Numbered from the stretch's first letter, positions 1 to 10,141 are shown. The stretch is DNA of 55,749 nt from an uncultured Clostridia bacterium (GCA_945921515.1 CAMEKR010000002.1:1-55749), one strand, 5' to 3'. Notes: generated by a model not told the origin, from the letters alone. Program-made: numbers and translations.

Positions 1-2
1 GA

Positions 3-374
3 CTCAGTTCTTCTGCAAGCTACAAATTCCGTATAAAAGCATTCAAAATGTATGGATCTTCCTTTGAGTCAAGCGCATTTACATATCTCAATGTGAATAC
101 ACGCCCATCAACCGTAACCGGTTTCGGAGTATCGGCAAAAACAAGCAACTCCGTCTCGCTTAAATGGAACAAGAATACTTCGGCATCGGGCTATGTTCTT
201 GACCGTTACGACGGTACAAAATGGGTAACAATAAAGAAGTTCACCGATAATACCGCTGTATATTTAAAGATATCGGGACTCAGTTCTACAACAGGCTGCA
301 AGTTCCGTATAAAAGCCTACAAAATGTACGGCTCGTCCTTTGAGTCAAGTGCATTTGCTTATGTTACAACATAA
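3..374 (+). CDS. C-terminal part of a fibronectin type III-repeat secreted/surface protein (5' truncated by window edge)
   Basis: Frame open from window start to TAA at 372-374; Fn3-like repeats SVSLKWNKNTSASGYVLDRYDG...FRIKAYKMYGSSFESSAFAYV, with a near-identical copy of the last ~30 aa at the window start. Confidence 0.75.
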   Translation, partial: LSSSASYKFRIKAFKMYGSSFESSAFTYLNVNTRPSTVTGFGVSAKTSNSVSLKWNKNTSASGYVLDRYDGTKWVTIKKFTDNTAVYLKISGLSSTTGCKFRIKAYKMYGSSFESSAFAYVTT

Positions 375-400
375 GCATAGTGAATAGCAAAACATACGAT

Positions 401-438
401 AAAAATGACCTTTGCACTTATTGTGCAAAGGTCATTTT
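401..438. terminator. Bidirectional intrinsic terminator between convergent genes
   Basis: AAAAATGACCTTTGCAC TTATT GTGCAAAGGTCATTTT stem-loop with flanking A/T tracts. Confidence 0.8.
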
Positions 439-1271
439 CTTAAAAGTTTCTTATAAATTAAGCCGGTCACAAAACTCGGTACAATAAAGAGCAATACCTG
501 CCCTATGCAAGGTATCAGGAAATCGAAAAAGCTTGAATAGCCGGATTTATAAATCTTTTTTCTTACTGCAATAAAGCTCTTGGTGTTTTTTAAATTTCTG
601 CGGCGTTTCAGATTTTCGTGTGTTACTCTGTACAGCACAAGAACCTGCGGAATATTTGCGGCAATTGCGCCGTCTGCCAGCATACGCACCATAAAATCGT
701 AATCCTCGCAGCGTTCAAGCTCCTCGCTGTAGCCGCCGATTTTCTGTGCCGCCGATTTTTTATACACAAGCGTCTGATTATTGAAGGGCGCTCTTCTTTT
801 TGCAAAAGTCCTTATCTCATCGTTAGCAACGGGGGTCTTTCTAACGGCTATCTCTTCTCCGCTGTCGCTGTCGAACTCACGGATAAAGCAGCCAAGTATT
901 GATATATCGGGATGATGTGCAAGATATTCCATCTGTATAGCCGCACGCTCAGGCAGGCAAATATCATCCGAGTCCATCTTCATTATATAATCATTTTTAC
1001 ATAATGCAAGTCCCGTATTTGCACACTTTGCCGTACCGCCGTGTTCTTTCAGACGATGAACCTTCAGCTTGCCCGAAAACTTCTCCTCGTATAAGGCAAT
1101 CAGCTTATCAAGCTCTGCGTTGAGCTTTCCGTCACATACAAGCACTATTTCATCCGCAGGATAGGTCTGAACATAAAGGCTTTCAAGACTCTCTGCAAAA
1201 AAAGCAGGGTTTTCTCCGGCGTACACTGACATAAGGACGCTGTACGGCATGAGATTTATATTGTTATCCAT
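432..1271 (-). CDS. Family 2 glycosyltransferase
   Basis: PYSVLMSVYAGENPAFFAESLESLYVQTYPADEIVLVCDG ... IMKMDSDDICLPERAAIQ: GT-A fold with DSDD motif. Confidence 0.88.
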   Translation of the reverse strand: MDNNINLMPYSVLMSVYAGENPAFFAESLESLYVQTYPADEIVLVCDGKLNAELDKLIALYEEKFSGKLKVHRLKEHGGTAKCANTGLALCKNDYIMKMDSDDICLPERAAIQMEYLAHHPDISILGCFIREFDSDSGEEIAVRKTPVANDEIRTFAKRRAPFNNQTLVYKKSAAQKIGGYSEELERCEDYDFMVRMLADGAIAANIPQVLVLYRVTHENLKRRRNLKNTKSFIAVRKKIYKSGYSSFFDFLIPCIGQVLLFIVPSFVTGLIYKKLLRK

Positions 1272-1369
1272 ACAGCACCTCCCTTTCGTGCAACAAAAAT
1301 TAAACGATTACATTAATTTTACCATATAAACGAAAATTAGTCAATCAATTTTAATGCTCTTTATTCTTA

Positions 1370-2986
1370 TCAATCACCGAAGTATAACGCATTTCTGTAA
1401 TCTATCTGTCCTGTGAATGCGTCGTAATCTATATTTTTGCAGTTTTTTGTGCTTATAAAATACTCGGTAACATAAGCAAGCGGTAAAAAGCGGCCGTCGC
1501 TGACAAGCATTGTTTCTGCCTGCTTACAAAGCTCATATTCTTCGTTTTCATCCTTCGCGGACGAAGCCTGCGCTATCAGTTCGGCGTAGCTGTCACCCAT
1601 TGCACTGTATTTCAGCGTGTTTCCCGTAAACATACCGAGATATGCTTCGGGACGGTTATACTCGCCGTTTAGCTTTGTAAGTGCCAGCGTATAGTCGCCC
1701 TGTGCCAGTTTTTCTTCGTACTCATCCTCGCTTACAAAAGCTATACTGCAGTAGAATCCGAGCTTAGCCTGCCATTGCTGCATTACTCCTTTAAGCGCCT
1801 CGGCTATCTCTTCGTCACGCCCCTGCACGGCAAGTATGCTTATACTGTGCAGATCCGACTTATCTATAGACTCGCACGCCTTGAGATAAGAAGAACGGGC
1901 TTTTATCTCATCGGGTTTCATCGGCGCTTTGTCGCCTGCATATTCTCTGTAGCCTCCGACCGACAAAGGTACGACACCTTCTGCTGCAGTATATCCGAAA
2001 GGCATCGTTACAGCAGACCTGTCGGTTGCAAAATACAGCGCATATCTAAGCTGTTCGCTTTTGAAAACCGAGCTTTTTACATTCATTATTACTCCGTATA
2101 CGCTGGTATAAAACTCATCATATACATAGTCGCTGCCGAGATAGTCCTTTGCCTTACTGCCAGACAGAATAATACTCTGCGATGTACCGTCTTCAAAATC
2201 GGGCATGGGATCATCTTCAATAAAGAAGTTAAGCCCGAGCGGCGTAACCTCGTCATGCTCGCTGTATTTGTCACTGTAGCGCAGTACCAGATTGTTATTG
2301 TTATTGCTCCACGGGTCGTAGTACCACGATTTTACATAGAACGGACCATTCGACGGAGTACGCTCTGCGTCAAGCCCGTACTTACCCTGTGCCGCAATGA
2401 AATATTCCTCGTTGCACGGCATAGCGGCAGGCATAGCAAGCAAAAGCTCAAAATGCGGCTGTGTATATTCAAGCTCTATTGTAAGCCCATACTTTCCGTC
2501 GGCGGTAACTCCGAGCTGTGAAGCATCGGCAATTTCCCCCGAGTTTATCTTTTTTCCGTTTTTGATGCAGAAATACTCCGATACCTTAGGCGCTCTCGTT
2601 TCGGGCATGAAAAGGCGTCTTAAGCCGAATACAAAGTCATCGGCTGTGACCTGCTTCTCGTAGCCGTTCACATCTATCCAGTATCTGTCCTGTTTCAGCC
2701 GGAATTTATATGTAAGTCCGTCATCCGATACGGTGTAGCTTTCTGCCATTGCCGCTACGGCATTTCCGTCACTTCCTATCCTGAACAAGCCTTCAAACAC
2801 AGAGCCTATTATCAGGTACGACTCACGGTCGGAAGCGTACTGCGGATCAAGACTGCCCGGATTTGACGAAATATCATATCCGAAGACATATCCCTTTCCG
2901 TCGTCCTCATCGCAGGAAGTAAGGAAAAAACAGCTTAAACAAAGCAATAAGGCAGTAAAGCACATCATCGCTCTTCTCTTCATCAA
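1370..2986 (-). CDS. Peptide/oligopeptide ABC transporter substrate-binding lipoprotein (SBP_bac_5-like)
   Basis: Signal peptide with lipobox (LSCFFLTSC), DPQYASDRESYLIIGSVFEGLFRIG, AESYTVSDDGLTYKFRLKQ typical of OppA-type proteins. Confidence 0.85.
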   Translation of the reverse strand: MMKRRAMMCFTALLLCLSCFFLTSCDEDDGKGYVFGYDISSNPGSLDPQYASDRESYLIIGSVFEGLFRIGSDGNAVAAMAESYTVSDDGLTYKFRLKQDRYWIDVNGYEKQVTADDFVFGLRRLFMPETRAPKVSEYFCIKNGKKINSGEIADASQLGVTADGKYGLTIELEYTQPHFELLLAMPAAMPCNEEYFIAAQGKYGLDAERTPSNGPFYVKSWYYDPWSNNNNNLVLRYSDKYSEHDEVTPLGLNFFIEDDPMPDFEDGTSQSIILSGSKAKDYLGSDYVYDEFYTSVYGVIMNVKSSVFKSEQLRYALYFATDRSAVTMPFGYTAAEGVVPLSVGGYREYAGDKAPMKPDEIKARSSYLKACESIDKSDLHSISILAVQGRDEEIAEALKGVMQQWQAKLGFYCSIAFVSEDEYEEKLAQGDYTLALTKLNGEYNRPEAYLGMFTGNTLKYSAMGDSYAELIAQASSAKDENEEYELCKQAETMLVSDGRFLPLAYVTEYFISTKNCKNIDYDAFTGQIDYRNALYFGD

Positions 2987-3489
2987 AGCTCCTTAATTAC
3001 GACTTTGCCGCTTTTAAGCGACTCCTGACAATCGATTATTCTCTGATTGCGGCTGCCTTTGAAATGAAGCTCAAGACTGCGCTCGGCAAGGACAAATCTT
3101 CCGTCAACAAGTATATCGACAACAGACAGAAGATTTTTAATATCCTCGTCGGTCTTTGCCTTTTCCAAAAGCTGTTCAAAGGTGAAGCCGGTATATGACA
3201 TTATGTCAAGTTTTGTATTCTCTTTTATCTTTTTTCCGAGATCGTACAGCGGCGCAGGCTGGCAGAACGGCTCTCCGCCCGAAAAAGTCACGCCCTTAAG
3301 CAGCGGATCGGCAATAATATGTGCATATATCTTGTCGGTATTGGCAAGCTTTCCGCCGTTAAAATCATGCGTTTCGGGATTATGACAGCCCTCACAATGA
3401 TGCGGACAGCCCTGAGTAAATATTGTGTATCTTATTCCGGGCCCGTCGACTATTGATTCTCCGACAGTTCCGGCTATTCTGATGACCAT
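2983..3489 (-). CDS. nrdG: Anaerobic ribonucleoside-triphosphate reductase activating protein
   Basis: VDGPGIRYTIFTQGCPHHCEGCHNPETHDF radical SAM CxxxCxxC; GVTFSGGEPFCQP. Confidence 0.93.
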   Translation of the reverse strand: MVIRIAGTVGESIVDGPGIRYTIFTQGCPHHCEGCHNPETHDFNGGKLANTDKIYAHIIADPLLKGVTFSGGEPFCQPAPLYDLGKKIKENTKLDIMSYTGFTFEQLLEKAKTDEDIKNLLSVVDILVDGRFVLAERSLELHFKGSRNQRIIDCQESLKSGKVVIKEL

Positions 3490-3581
3490 TGTATCACATT
3501 CCTTAAAATTATTTCTTATTTATTATATCCTTATTCGCTGAAAAAAGCAATAGCCTTCACGCCTTAAACAAAGCCGAAAGA

Positions 3582-3613
3582 TAAAAAATGAGTGAGGTTT
3601 TGCTCACTCATTT
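3582..3613 (-). terminator. Intrinsic terminator downstream of the Fur-family gene
   Basis: Minus strand AATGAGTGAGCAAAACCTCACTCATTTTTTATC. Confidence 0.8.
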
Positions 3614-3645
3614 GACACATTTTTCATATTCTTTCTACTTGTCGA

Positions 3646-4044
3646 TTATGCCGTTTCTCCGCTTCCCTGTTTTTGGTCGCATTCGCTACAAACGCCCTTA
3701 ATGCTTATCTCGTAGTCGGTAACACGGAAGCCGTACTGAGAGCCTATCTTATCGGTAATACAGAGCATCTCGCCGAGCTCGACATCAAATACCTTCTCGC
3801 AGTGAGTACATACCATATGAAAATGCGGATCTGTCCTTCCGTCAAAGCGAACACTTCCGTACGAACTGCATATCTTTTTCAGAATACCGTGTTCGGCAAG
3901 CTGGTTTAAATTGCGGTAGACCGTGCCCAGACTTATCTTTGGATAGCTTCTTCTTGCAATATCATATACCTGCTCCGCTGTGGGATGGATAGGATTGGAC
4001 ACGACAATATTCAGTATACAGTTTCTCTGCTGTGAATAATTCAT
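3646..4044 (-). CDS. Fur-family transcriptional regulator (PerR-like)
   Basis: HPTAEQVYDIARRSYPKISLGTVYRNLNQLAEHGILKKI ... DPHFHMVCTHCEKVFDVE ... CSECDQ. Confidence 0.93.
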   Translation of the reverse strand: MNYSQQRNCILNIVVSNPIHPTAEQVYDIARRSYPKISLGTVYRNLNQLAEHGILKKICSSYGSVRFDGRTDPHFHMVCTHCEKVFDVELGEMLCITDKIGSQYGFRVTDYEISIKGVCSECDQKQGSGETA

Positions 4045-4056
4045 TCTCTCCTCCTG

Positions 4057-4674
4057 TTAGGTGTAGCTCTTGTTATCGGTAACAAAGTGACGAATCCTCA
4101 GCGGAATGTCAAGTCCTTCGGCAAGCTCCTTGCACAGCTCTATCTGTTCGGGTGAGATAACATCGACAACCGTAAACATTACCGTTGGCACGATAGATTT
4201 TACCGTCTGTGCGAAGTTTATCATAGAATTGAATGAGGGCAGACCGAACTTCGGCTTTGTTACTTCAAGGTAGCTCTCGGGATCGGGTGCGTTAAGGCTT
4301 ATAGATATGCTGTCAATGAGATATCTCATCTTGTAAGGGTCAAACGCGGGGTTTATAAAGTCTACAAGTCCGTTAGTATTGATGCGGATGGTCATATCTG
4401 TAGTTTGCTTAACATACTTTGCGACCTCGAGCAGAACATCGCATCGCTCCATAGGTTCACCGTAGCCGCAGAAAACAAGCTCGGAAAGTCCCGTTTTGTC
4501 AAACTCGTCAAAAGCCTTGATTATCTCGTCAATATCAGGCTCACGCTCAAGCCAGAGGCTGTCGTTGTCCGCAACGCTGTCACCGTTCTTTCTTAAACAG
4601 AAAACACAAGCGCAGGGACATTTGTTGGTTATGTTTGCGTAAAGCTTACCTTCAAACTTGTAGAAAATCGTCAT
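4057..4674 (-). CDS. Radical SAM protein (TatD-associated-type)
   Basis: YANITNKCPCACVFCLRKNGDSV CxxxCxxC motif, LVFCGYGEPMERCDVLLEVAKYVKQTTDMTIRINTNGL. Confidence 0.82.
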   Translation of the reverse strand: MTIFYKFEGKLYANITNKCPCACVFCLRKNGDSVADNDSLWLEREPDIDEIIKAFDEFDKTGLSELVFCGYGEPMERCDVLLEVAKYVKQTTDMTIRINTNGLVDFINPAFDPYKMRYLIDSISISLNAPDPESYLEVTKPKFGLPSFNSMINFAQTVKSIVPTVMFTVVDVISPEQIELCKELAEGLDIPLRIRHFVTDNKSYT

Positions 4675-5091
4675 ATTAACACCTCGGCGGTAAAATTGAT
4701 AATCTTTCTCATTTCAGTATAACATAAAGAAAAAAATTAGTCAATACCAAAATCAATAAAAAGCTTAACAATCGTGCTTTTAAGCCTGCTTGCCAAATCT
4801 TTCGGCGGTAATCAATGAAATTGCCTTGTGCATCACTCTCTAAATGGCTTTTTTATTGCGGCCGTCGATAGCCGAACTGCGTATACCGAGCTTTTGCCGA
4901 AATCAAACACCATATTTAAAGGGAATCCGCTTCCTTTCATTTACTCATACTGAAGCCGTAATTCTTCCGCCTCAGTATTCATAAATAATCCGCCCCTTTC
5001 CGCATACGACAGCAGCACTCACATTCGGGAGAATTTCCATTACTGTATGAATATACCATTTTATGTCTAGAATGCAAATTAAGGCGATAAT

Positions 5092-5122
5092 AATAAAAAA
5101 ATCCGTGTACAGAAATACACGG
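5092..5122 (-). terminator. Intrinsic terminator after the four-helix-bundle gene
   Basis: Minus strand CCGTGTATTTCTGTACACGGATTTTTTTATT. Confidence 0.75.
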
Positions 5123-5154
5123 GGATATTGATGTGAAAAAGGCTTTGTGGTCTA

Positions 5155-5523
5155 TCATTTACTGCCGGACTTTGAAGTGTTGATGGAAGAAATCAGCATT
5201 CTGCGTATCGATCCACAATTGTGCAGAACACTTTTTGCAATATCCTCAGAAAGAATACCGGCTTTTTGAGCAATTTCAATCCAGTATTCTGTTTCGTAAC
5301 ATTCTTTTAATGCAATCTACAGCTTTGCAATAAAATCAGATCGACTATGTGCATATTTTGCTTCACGAACATTTGTGCCAATGCTCGTACCGTTTCTTTC
5401 AAGCGGATTAGACAACGAGTAATGTCCTTTAATATTATCAGTCAGTTCCAGTATTTTAACAACAAAGTCCGTAGTTAAATCAGCAAGCTTATTTTCAGCT
5501 ATATCAATCACCTCTTTGCACAA
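5155..5523 (-). pseudogene. Four-helix-bundle protein (23S rRNA intervening-sequence/S23 type) interrupted by an in-frame TAG
   Basis: MCKEVIDIAENKLADLTTDFVVKILELTDNIKGHYSLSNPLERNGTSIGTNVREAKYAHSRSDFIAKL*IALKECYETEYWIEIAQKAGILSEDIAKSVLHNCGSIRRMLISSINTSKSGSK*; the same frame continues through the TAG to TGA at 5155-5157. Confidence 0.8.
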
Positions 5524-5633
5524 ATAGCACTACTGCACGATTATATTATAAATGAAATCGCCCAAAGGCAATAAAATCCTCGCATAGCTCGGATGAAATT
5601 AAAAGTGTACTTAAACCAACAAGAAACCATAGC

Positions 5634-5803
5634 AATGATATATTGCTGACGCAATATGATATACGGCTAATGCCGCATGATATGCTCGCTATGCAAGCAT
5701 GATATAATATCCGTTCCCCAATACGCGAAGCGTATATCATCTGCGAAGCAGATATCATACCGACAGGTATATCATCCGTGACCGCATGGAACGGATATCA
5801 TTG
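5634..5803. repeat. Array of ~7 short hairpins separated by ATGATAT / ATATCAT spacers, orientation switching near 5706-5720
   Basis: TATTGC-TGAC-GCAATA; ATACGGC-TAAT-GCCGCAT; ATGCTCG-ctatg-CAAGCAT; ATACGC-GAA-GCGTAT; ATCTGC-GAA-GCAGAT; ATACC-GACA-GGTAT; ATCCGT-n11-ACGGAT; plus ATATCCGTTCC (5707-5717)/GGAACGGATAT (5788-5798). Confidence 0.85.
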
Positions 5804-5845
5804 AAAAAGACCGTATTTGTCTATAAGACAAATACGGTCTTTTTC
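5803..5845 (-). terminator. Intrinsic terminator immediately downstream of tRNA-Leu
   Basis: GAAAAAGACCGTATTTGTCTATAAGACAAATACGGTCTTTTTC. Confidence 0.85.
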
Positions 5846-5846
5846 G

Positions 5847-5933
5847 TGGTGCGGGGAAAGGGACTTGAACCCTCACGCCAATACTGACACAAGCACCTCA
5901 AGCTTGCCTGTCTGCCGATTCCAGCATCCCCGC
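5847..5933 (-). tRNA. tRNA-Leu (anticodon GAG), 3' CCA encoded
   Basis: Minus strand GCGGGGATGCTGGAATCGGCAGACAGGCAAGCTTGAGGTGCTTGTG...GGTTCAAGTCCCTTTCCCCGCACCA; anticodon arm CAAGC-TTGAGGT-GCTTG; long variable arm. Confidence 0.93.
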
Positions 5934-6067
5934 GAATCAGCATAATCTATTATAGCAGAACAAACACCGTTTGTCAAGCATTTTTTATAATTTTTTTAGA
6001 ATTATTTTTAAAACGCCGTAAAACCGCATAAAATAAGGGGTTAAAGGTTAATTAAGCACATAACGGC

Positions 6068-6532
6068 TTATCTGTTTCTCATCTTGAGTTCTCTGTCGAT
6101 AGTGCGCTTTGCGTCTCTCTGCGCTATTGCGTCACGCTTGTCGTGGAGTTTTTTACCTTTGCAAAGTCCAACCTGAACCTTTACCCGACTGCCTTTGAAA
6201 TAAACGGAGATTGGAATGAGCGTCAGACCGTCCTGCTTTATCTGTCCGAGCAGCTTCATTATCTCCCTTTTATGCATCAGCAGTTTTCTTGTCCTTAAGG
6301 GGTCTTTGTTGAAAATATTTCCCTTTTCATAAGGGGAGATATGCATCTGCTTAATATATGCCTCGCCGCCGTCTATAGATATCCAGCTGTCCTTGAGGTT
6401 AAGTCCGCCGTCACGGATAGACTTGACTTCAGTGCCGGTAAGCTCGATTCCTGCCTCAAAGCTTTCAAGTATAAAATAGTCGTGCCTTGCCTTGCGGTTG
6501 TCAGCAATAGTTTTTAAAGCGGTTTTTTCCAC
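6068..6532 (-). CDS. smpB: SsrA-binding protein
   Basis: [40 protein letters not shown] ... [21 protein letters not shown]; likely GTG start at 6532 (ORF extends to 6562). Confidence 0.96.
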   Translation of the reverse strand: MEKTALKTIADNRKARHDYFILESFEAGIELTGTEVKSIRDGGLNLKDSWISIDGGEAYIKQMHISPYEKGNIFNKDPLRTRKLLMHKREIMKLLGQIKQDGLTLIPISVYFKGSRVKVQVGLCKGKKLHDKRDAIAQRDAKRTIDRELKMRNR

Positions 6533-6622
6533 GATATTACCTTCTTTCGTATGCGAGCCCATTATATATAAGGTAAGAATTACCCGATAAATTGTCAGCC
6601 ATTAGAAAATAGTATGTATATT

Positions 6623-6651
6623 ATTTTACTATATATCTCGCCTTTTTGCAA
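6623..6651 (-). promoter_or_regulatory. Sigma-A-type promoter for smpB
   Basis: Minus strand TTGCAA-N17-TAAAAT. Confidence 0.6.
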
Positions 6652-6781
6652 GAGGCAAGAAAAAAATTCCTGTGTTTTGCAACAACAGAATCTAAAACTT
6701 GCGTAAATATGCGGATGATAGGTGAAGTTTTGCGCTTTTTTGAGTTTTTTAAACTTTTTTATGAAAATTTTTAAAAAACTA

Positions 6782-6810
6782 TTGCAAATTTTGCGTATAT
6801 GTGATATACT
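6782..6810 (+). promoter_or_regulatory. Sigma-A-type promoter for gdhA; implies a ~155-nt 5' leader
   Basis: TTGCAA-N17-TATACT. Confidence 0.65.
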
Positions 6811-6956
6811 TTTCTTGCATTAAAAAAACACTTACGGCAAGAGCCGCACCGATTCATCGCATTATCCGATGATAAAACGCTTTCTGCTTTTCTTTACAGC
6901 AAGAACAGCGGTTTTCATCCGCAGATATGCGGTATGCGAGCCTTAAGCCGAAATAA

Positions 6957-8324
<1,368 letters not shown>

Positions 8325-8359
8325 GCATTTTAAAACTGCTCCTTAAAGGAGGGCTTTAA

Positions 8360-8521
8360 ATGAAAAATACTTCACTTTCTCACGGAAAGAAGAGTACGGT
8401 TGATACAAAGGACTCACTTGTAAAGAACAACGGAAATTTCAAGCGTTCCGACGACCTGTCAAAAACAGGACTTGAGTTTCACAAGCCGTTTACTCACAAC
8501 ACTTCCGAAAAGAACAAATAA
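8360..8521 (+). CDS. Small hydrophilic protein (53 aa), hypothetical
   Basis: RBS AAAGGAGGG then ATG: MKNTSLSHGKKSTVDTKDSLVKNNGNFKRSDDLSKTGLEFHKPFTHNTSEKNK*; lies between gdhA stop and a terminator; below the ORF-track size cutoff. Confidence 0.65.
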   Translation: MKNTSLSHGKKSTVDTKDSLVKNNGNFKRSDDLSKTGLEFHKPFTHNTSEKNK

Positions 8522-8525
8522 TATT

Positions 8526-8558
8526 AACTGCATGGTCAGACGGCCATGCAGTTTTTTT
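8526..8558 (+). terminator. Intrinsic terminator of the gdhA/small ORF transcript
   Basis: AACTGCATGGTCAGACGGCCATGCAGTTTTTTT. Confidence 0.88.
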
Positions 8559-8625
8559 GTGAATAAATACAATTTTCTGCGCAGATTATTAGACTTTTTT
8601 CTGCCCCGTAAGTGCCCGATTGAAA

Positions 8626-8654
8626 TTGACATACGCTTTTATATATAGTATAAT
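8626..8654 (+). promoter_or_regulatory. Consensus sigma-A promoter for MBOAT/DHHW operon 1
   Basis: TTGACA-N17-TATAAT. Confidence 0.85.
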
Positions 8655-8737
8655 TATATACTGATAGGGTTTTGCCTGTTTTAAGGACAGCCTTATTAAC
8701 AAAAATCTGATCAAAGAACAAAGAAAGGACGATACTG

Positions 8738-10141
8738 TTGATATTCGCCGATTTATTTTTCCTTTATGTATTTATGGCGTTATGCTTCATTGCATATTTC
8801 ATCTGCCGTAAAACAGTATATCGCAACTGGGTGCTTATCGTATTCTCAATGATATTCTATGCATGGGGTGAGCCTGTATGGGTGTTTCTGCTTGTAGGCA
8901 GTGTAACGCTGAATTACTTTGCAGGTATACTGATAGATAAATACCGTGACACCAAAAAATCCACAATGTTCACAGCGGCGGCGCTGATAATAGATATAGG
9001 CGTGCTTGTCGTATTCAAGTATTCCGGCTTCTTAGTCGAAAACTTCAATGCAATAAGCCCCGTTGACCTGCCTGTGCCGAATGTCGAAATGCCGATAGGT
9101 ATAAGCTTCTTCACATTCCAGATAATCTCCTATATCCTTGATTGCTATTGGGGAAAGATAAAGGTACAGAAAAGCTGGTACAAGCTACTCATGTACATTT
9201 CTATGTTCCCTCAGCTTGTAGCAGGACCTATCGTCCGCTACAGCGTTATAGAAAGCGAAATAGACAACAGAGTTATCACTTCTGCCGATATAAGCGAGGG
9301 TATCACACGCATTTGCATGGGACTCGGTAAGAAAGTCATACTTGCAAACAACCTCAGTATTATAGTTGACACTTTCTTTAAAGACGGCGATCTTGCTTCG
9401 CTGTCGGTAATGGGAACTTGGTATACGGTCATTGTCTACGCTATGCAGGTATACTTTGACTTCTCGGGTTATTCTGATATAGCAATAGGTCTTGGACGAA
9501 TATTCGGCTTCCACTTTGACGAGAACTTCAGATATCCGTTTATCAGCAAGAATATCACAGAATTCTGGCAAAGATGGCACATTTCGCTCGGCACCTTCTT
9601 CCGTGACTATCTGTTGTATGTTCCGATTTTCGGCAAAAGAAGAAAATACCTCAACCTCTTTCTTGTATGGTTCTGTACGGGCTTCTGGCACGGAGCAAAC
9701 TGGAACTATATAATCTGGGGATTATACTTCGGAATGTTTATCTTAATTGAACGCACTATCGGCAACAAGAGAATGAGAAAGATGCCGACGGCGCTTGCAC
9801 ATATCTATAACACTATCGTTGTGGTAATAGGCTTCGGAATATTCTACTTTACCGATCTCGGAAAGCTGGGTACATTCCTCGGAAACCTCATCGGCTTAAA
9901 CGGAAATGCGATGTTTGATATGATTTCCGCAAAGAATATGATGGCAAACGCTTGGCTTGTAATCGTATGTATCATACTTTGTATGCCTGTTGTTCCGGCT
10001 CTCAAGAAAAAGCTCGAGAGTATGGATTTGTACCTCCTGTCGACCACCGGTCAGACAATACTTAATGTTGCGTCGTTTGCACTTAGCAGTATATTGCTTG
10101 TAAACGCCACCAACAACCCGTTTATTTACTGGCAGTTCTGA
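8738..10141 (+). CDS. MBOAT-family membrane O-acyltransferase (AlgI-like), copy 1; TTG start
   Basis: MPIGISFFTFQIISYILDCYWGK ... FPQLVAGPIVRYSVIE ... FWQRWHISLGTFFRDYLLYVPI ... TGFWHGANWNYIIWG. Confidence 0.94.
   Translation: MIFADLFFLYVFMALCFIAYFICRKTVYRNWVLIVFSMIFYAWGEPVWVFLLVGSVTLNYFAGILIDKYRDTKKSTMFTAAALIIDIGVLVVFKYSGFLVENFNAISPVDLPVPNVEMPIGISFFTFQIISYILDCYWGKIKVQKSWYKLLMYISMFPQLVAGPIVRYSVIESEIDNRVITSADISEGITRICMGLGKKVILANNLSIIVDTFFKDGDLASLSVMGTWYTVIVYAMQVYFDFSGYSDIAIGLGRIFGFHFDENFRYPFISKNITEFWQRWHISLGTFFRDYLLYVPIFGKRRKYLNLFLVWFCTGFWHGANWNYIIWGLYFGMFILIERTIGNKRMRKMPTALAHIYNTIVVVIGFGIFYFTDLGKLGTFLGNLIGLNGNAMFDMISAKNMMANAWLVIVCIILCMPVVPALKKKLESMDLYLLSTTGQTILNVASFALSSILLVNATNNPFIYWQF

Noticed and set aside
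1775-2521. 248-aa plus-strand ORF antisense to the oligopeptide-binding protein gene
   Set aside because: Shadow ORF opposite a well-supported CDS; composition is implausible. The same applies to other antisense ORFs (e.g. 38817-39782, 47219-47962, 31111-31749, 29178-29969).
5546-5758. 70-aa minus-strand ORF over the hairpin array
   Set aside because: The ORF is produced by the repeated hairpin/spacer sequence; no plausible RBS or protein-like composition.
5634-5803. CRISPR array
   Set aside because: The constant part is only ~7 bp, variable parts are self-complementary stems, there is a strand switch in the middle, and no cas genes are in the window.
5847-5933. tRNA-Leu as an integration (att) site for a genomic island
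   Set aside because: No integrase gene and no duplicated tRNA 3' end were visible in the adjacent sequence.
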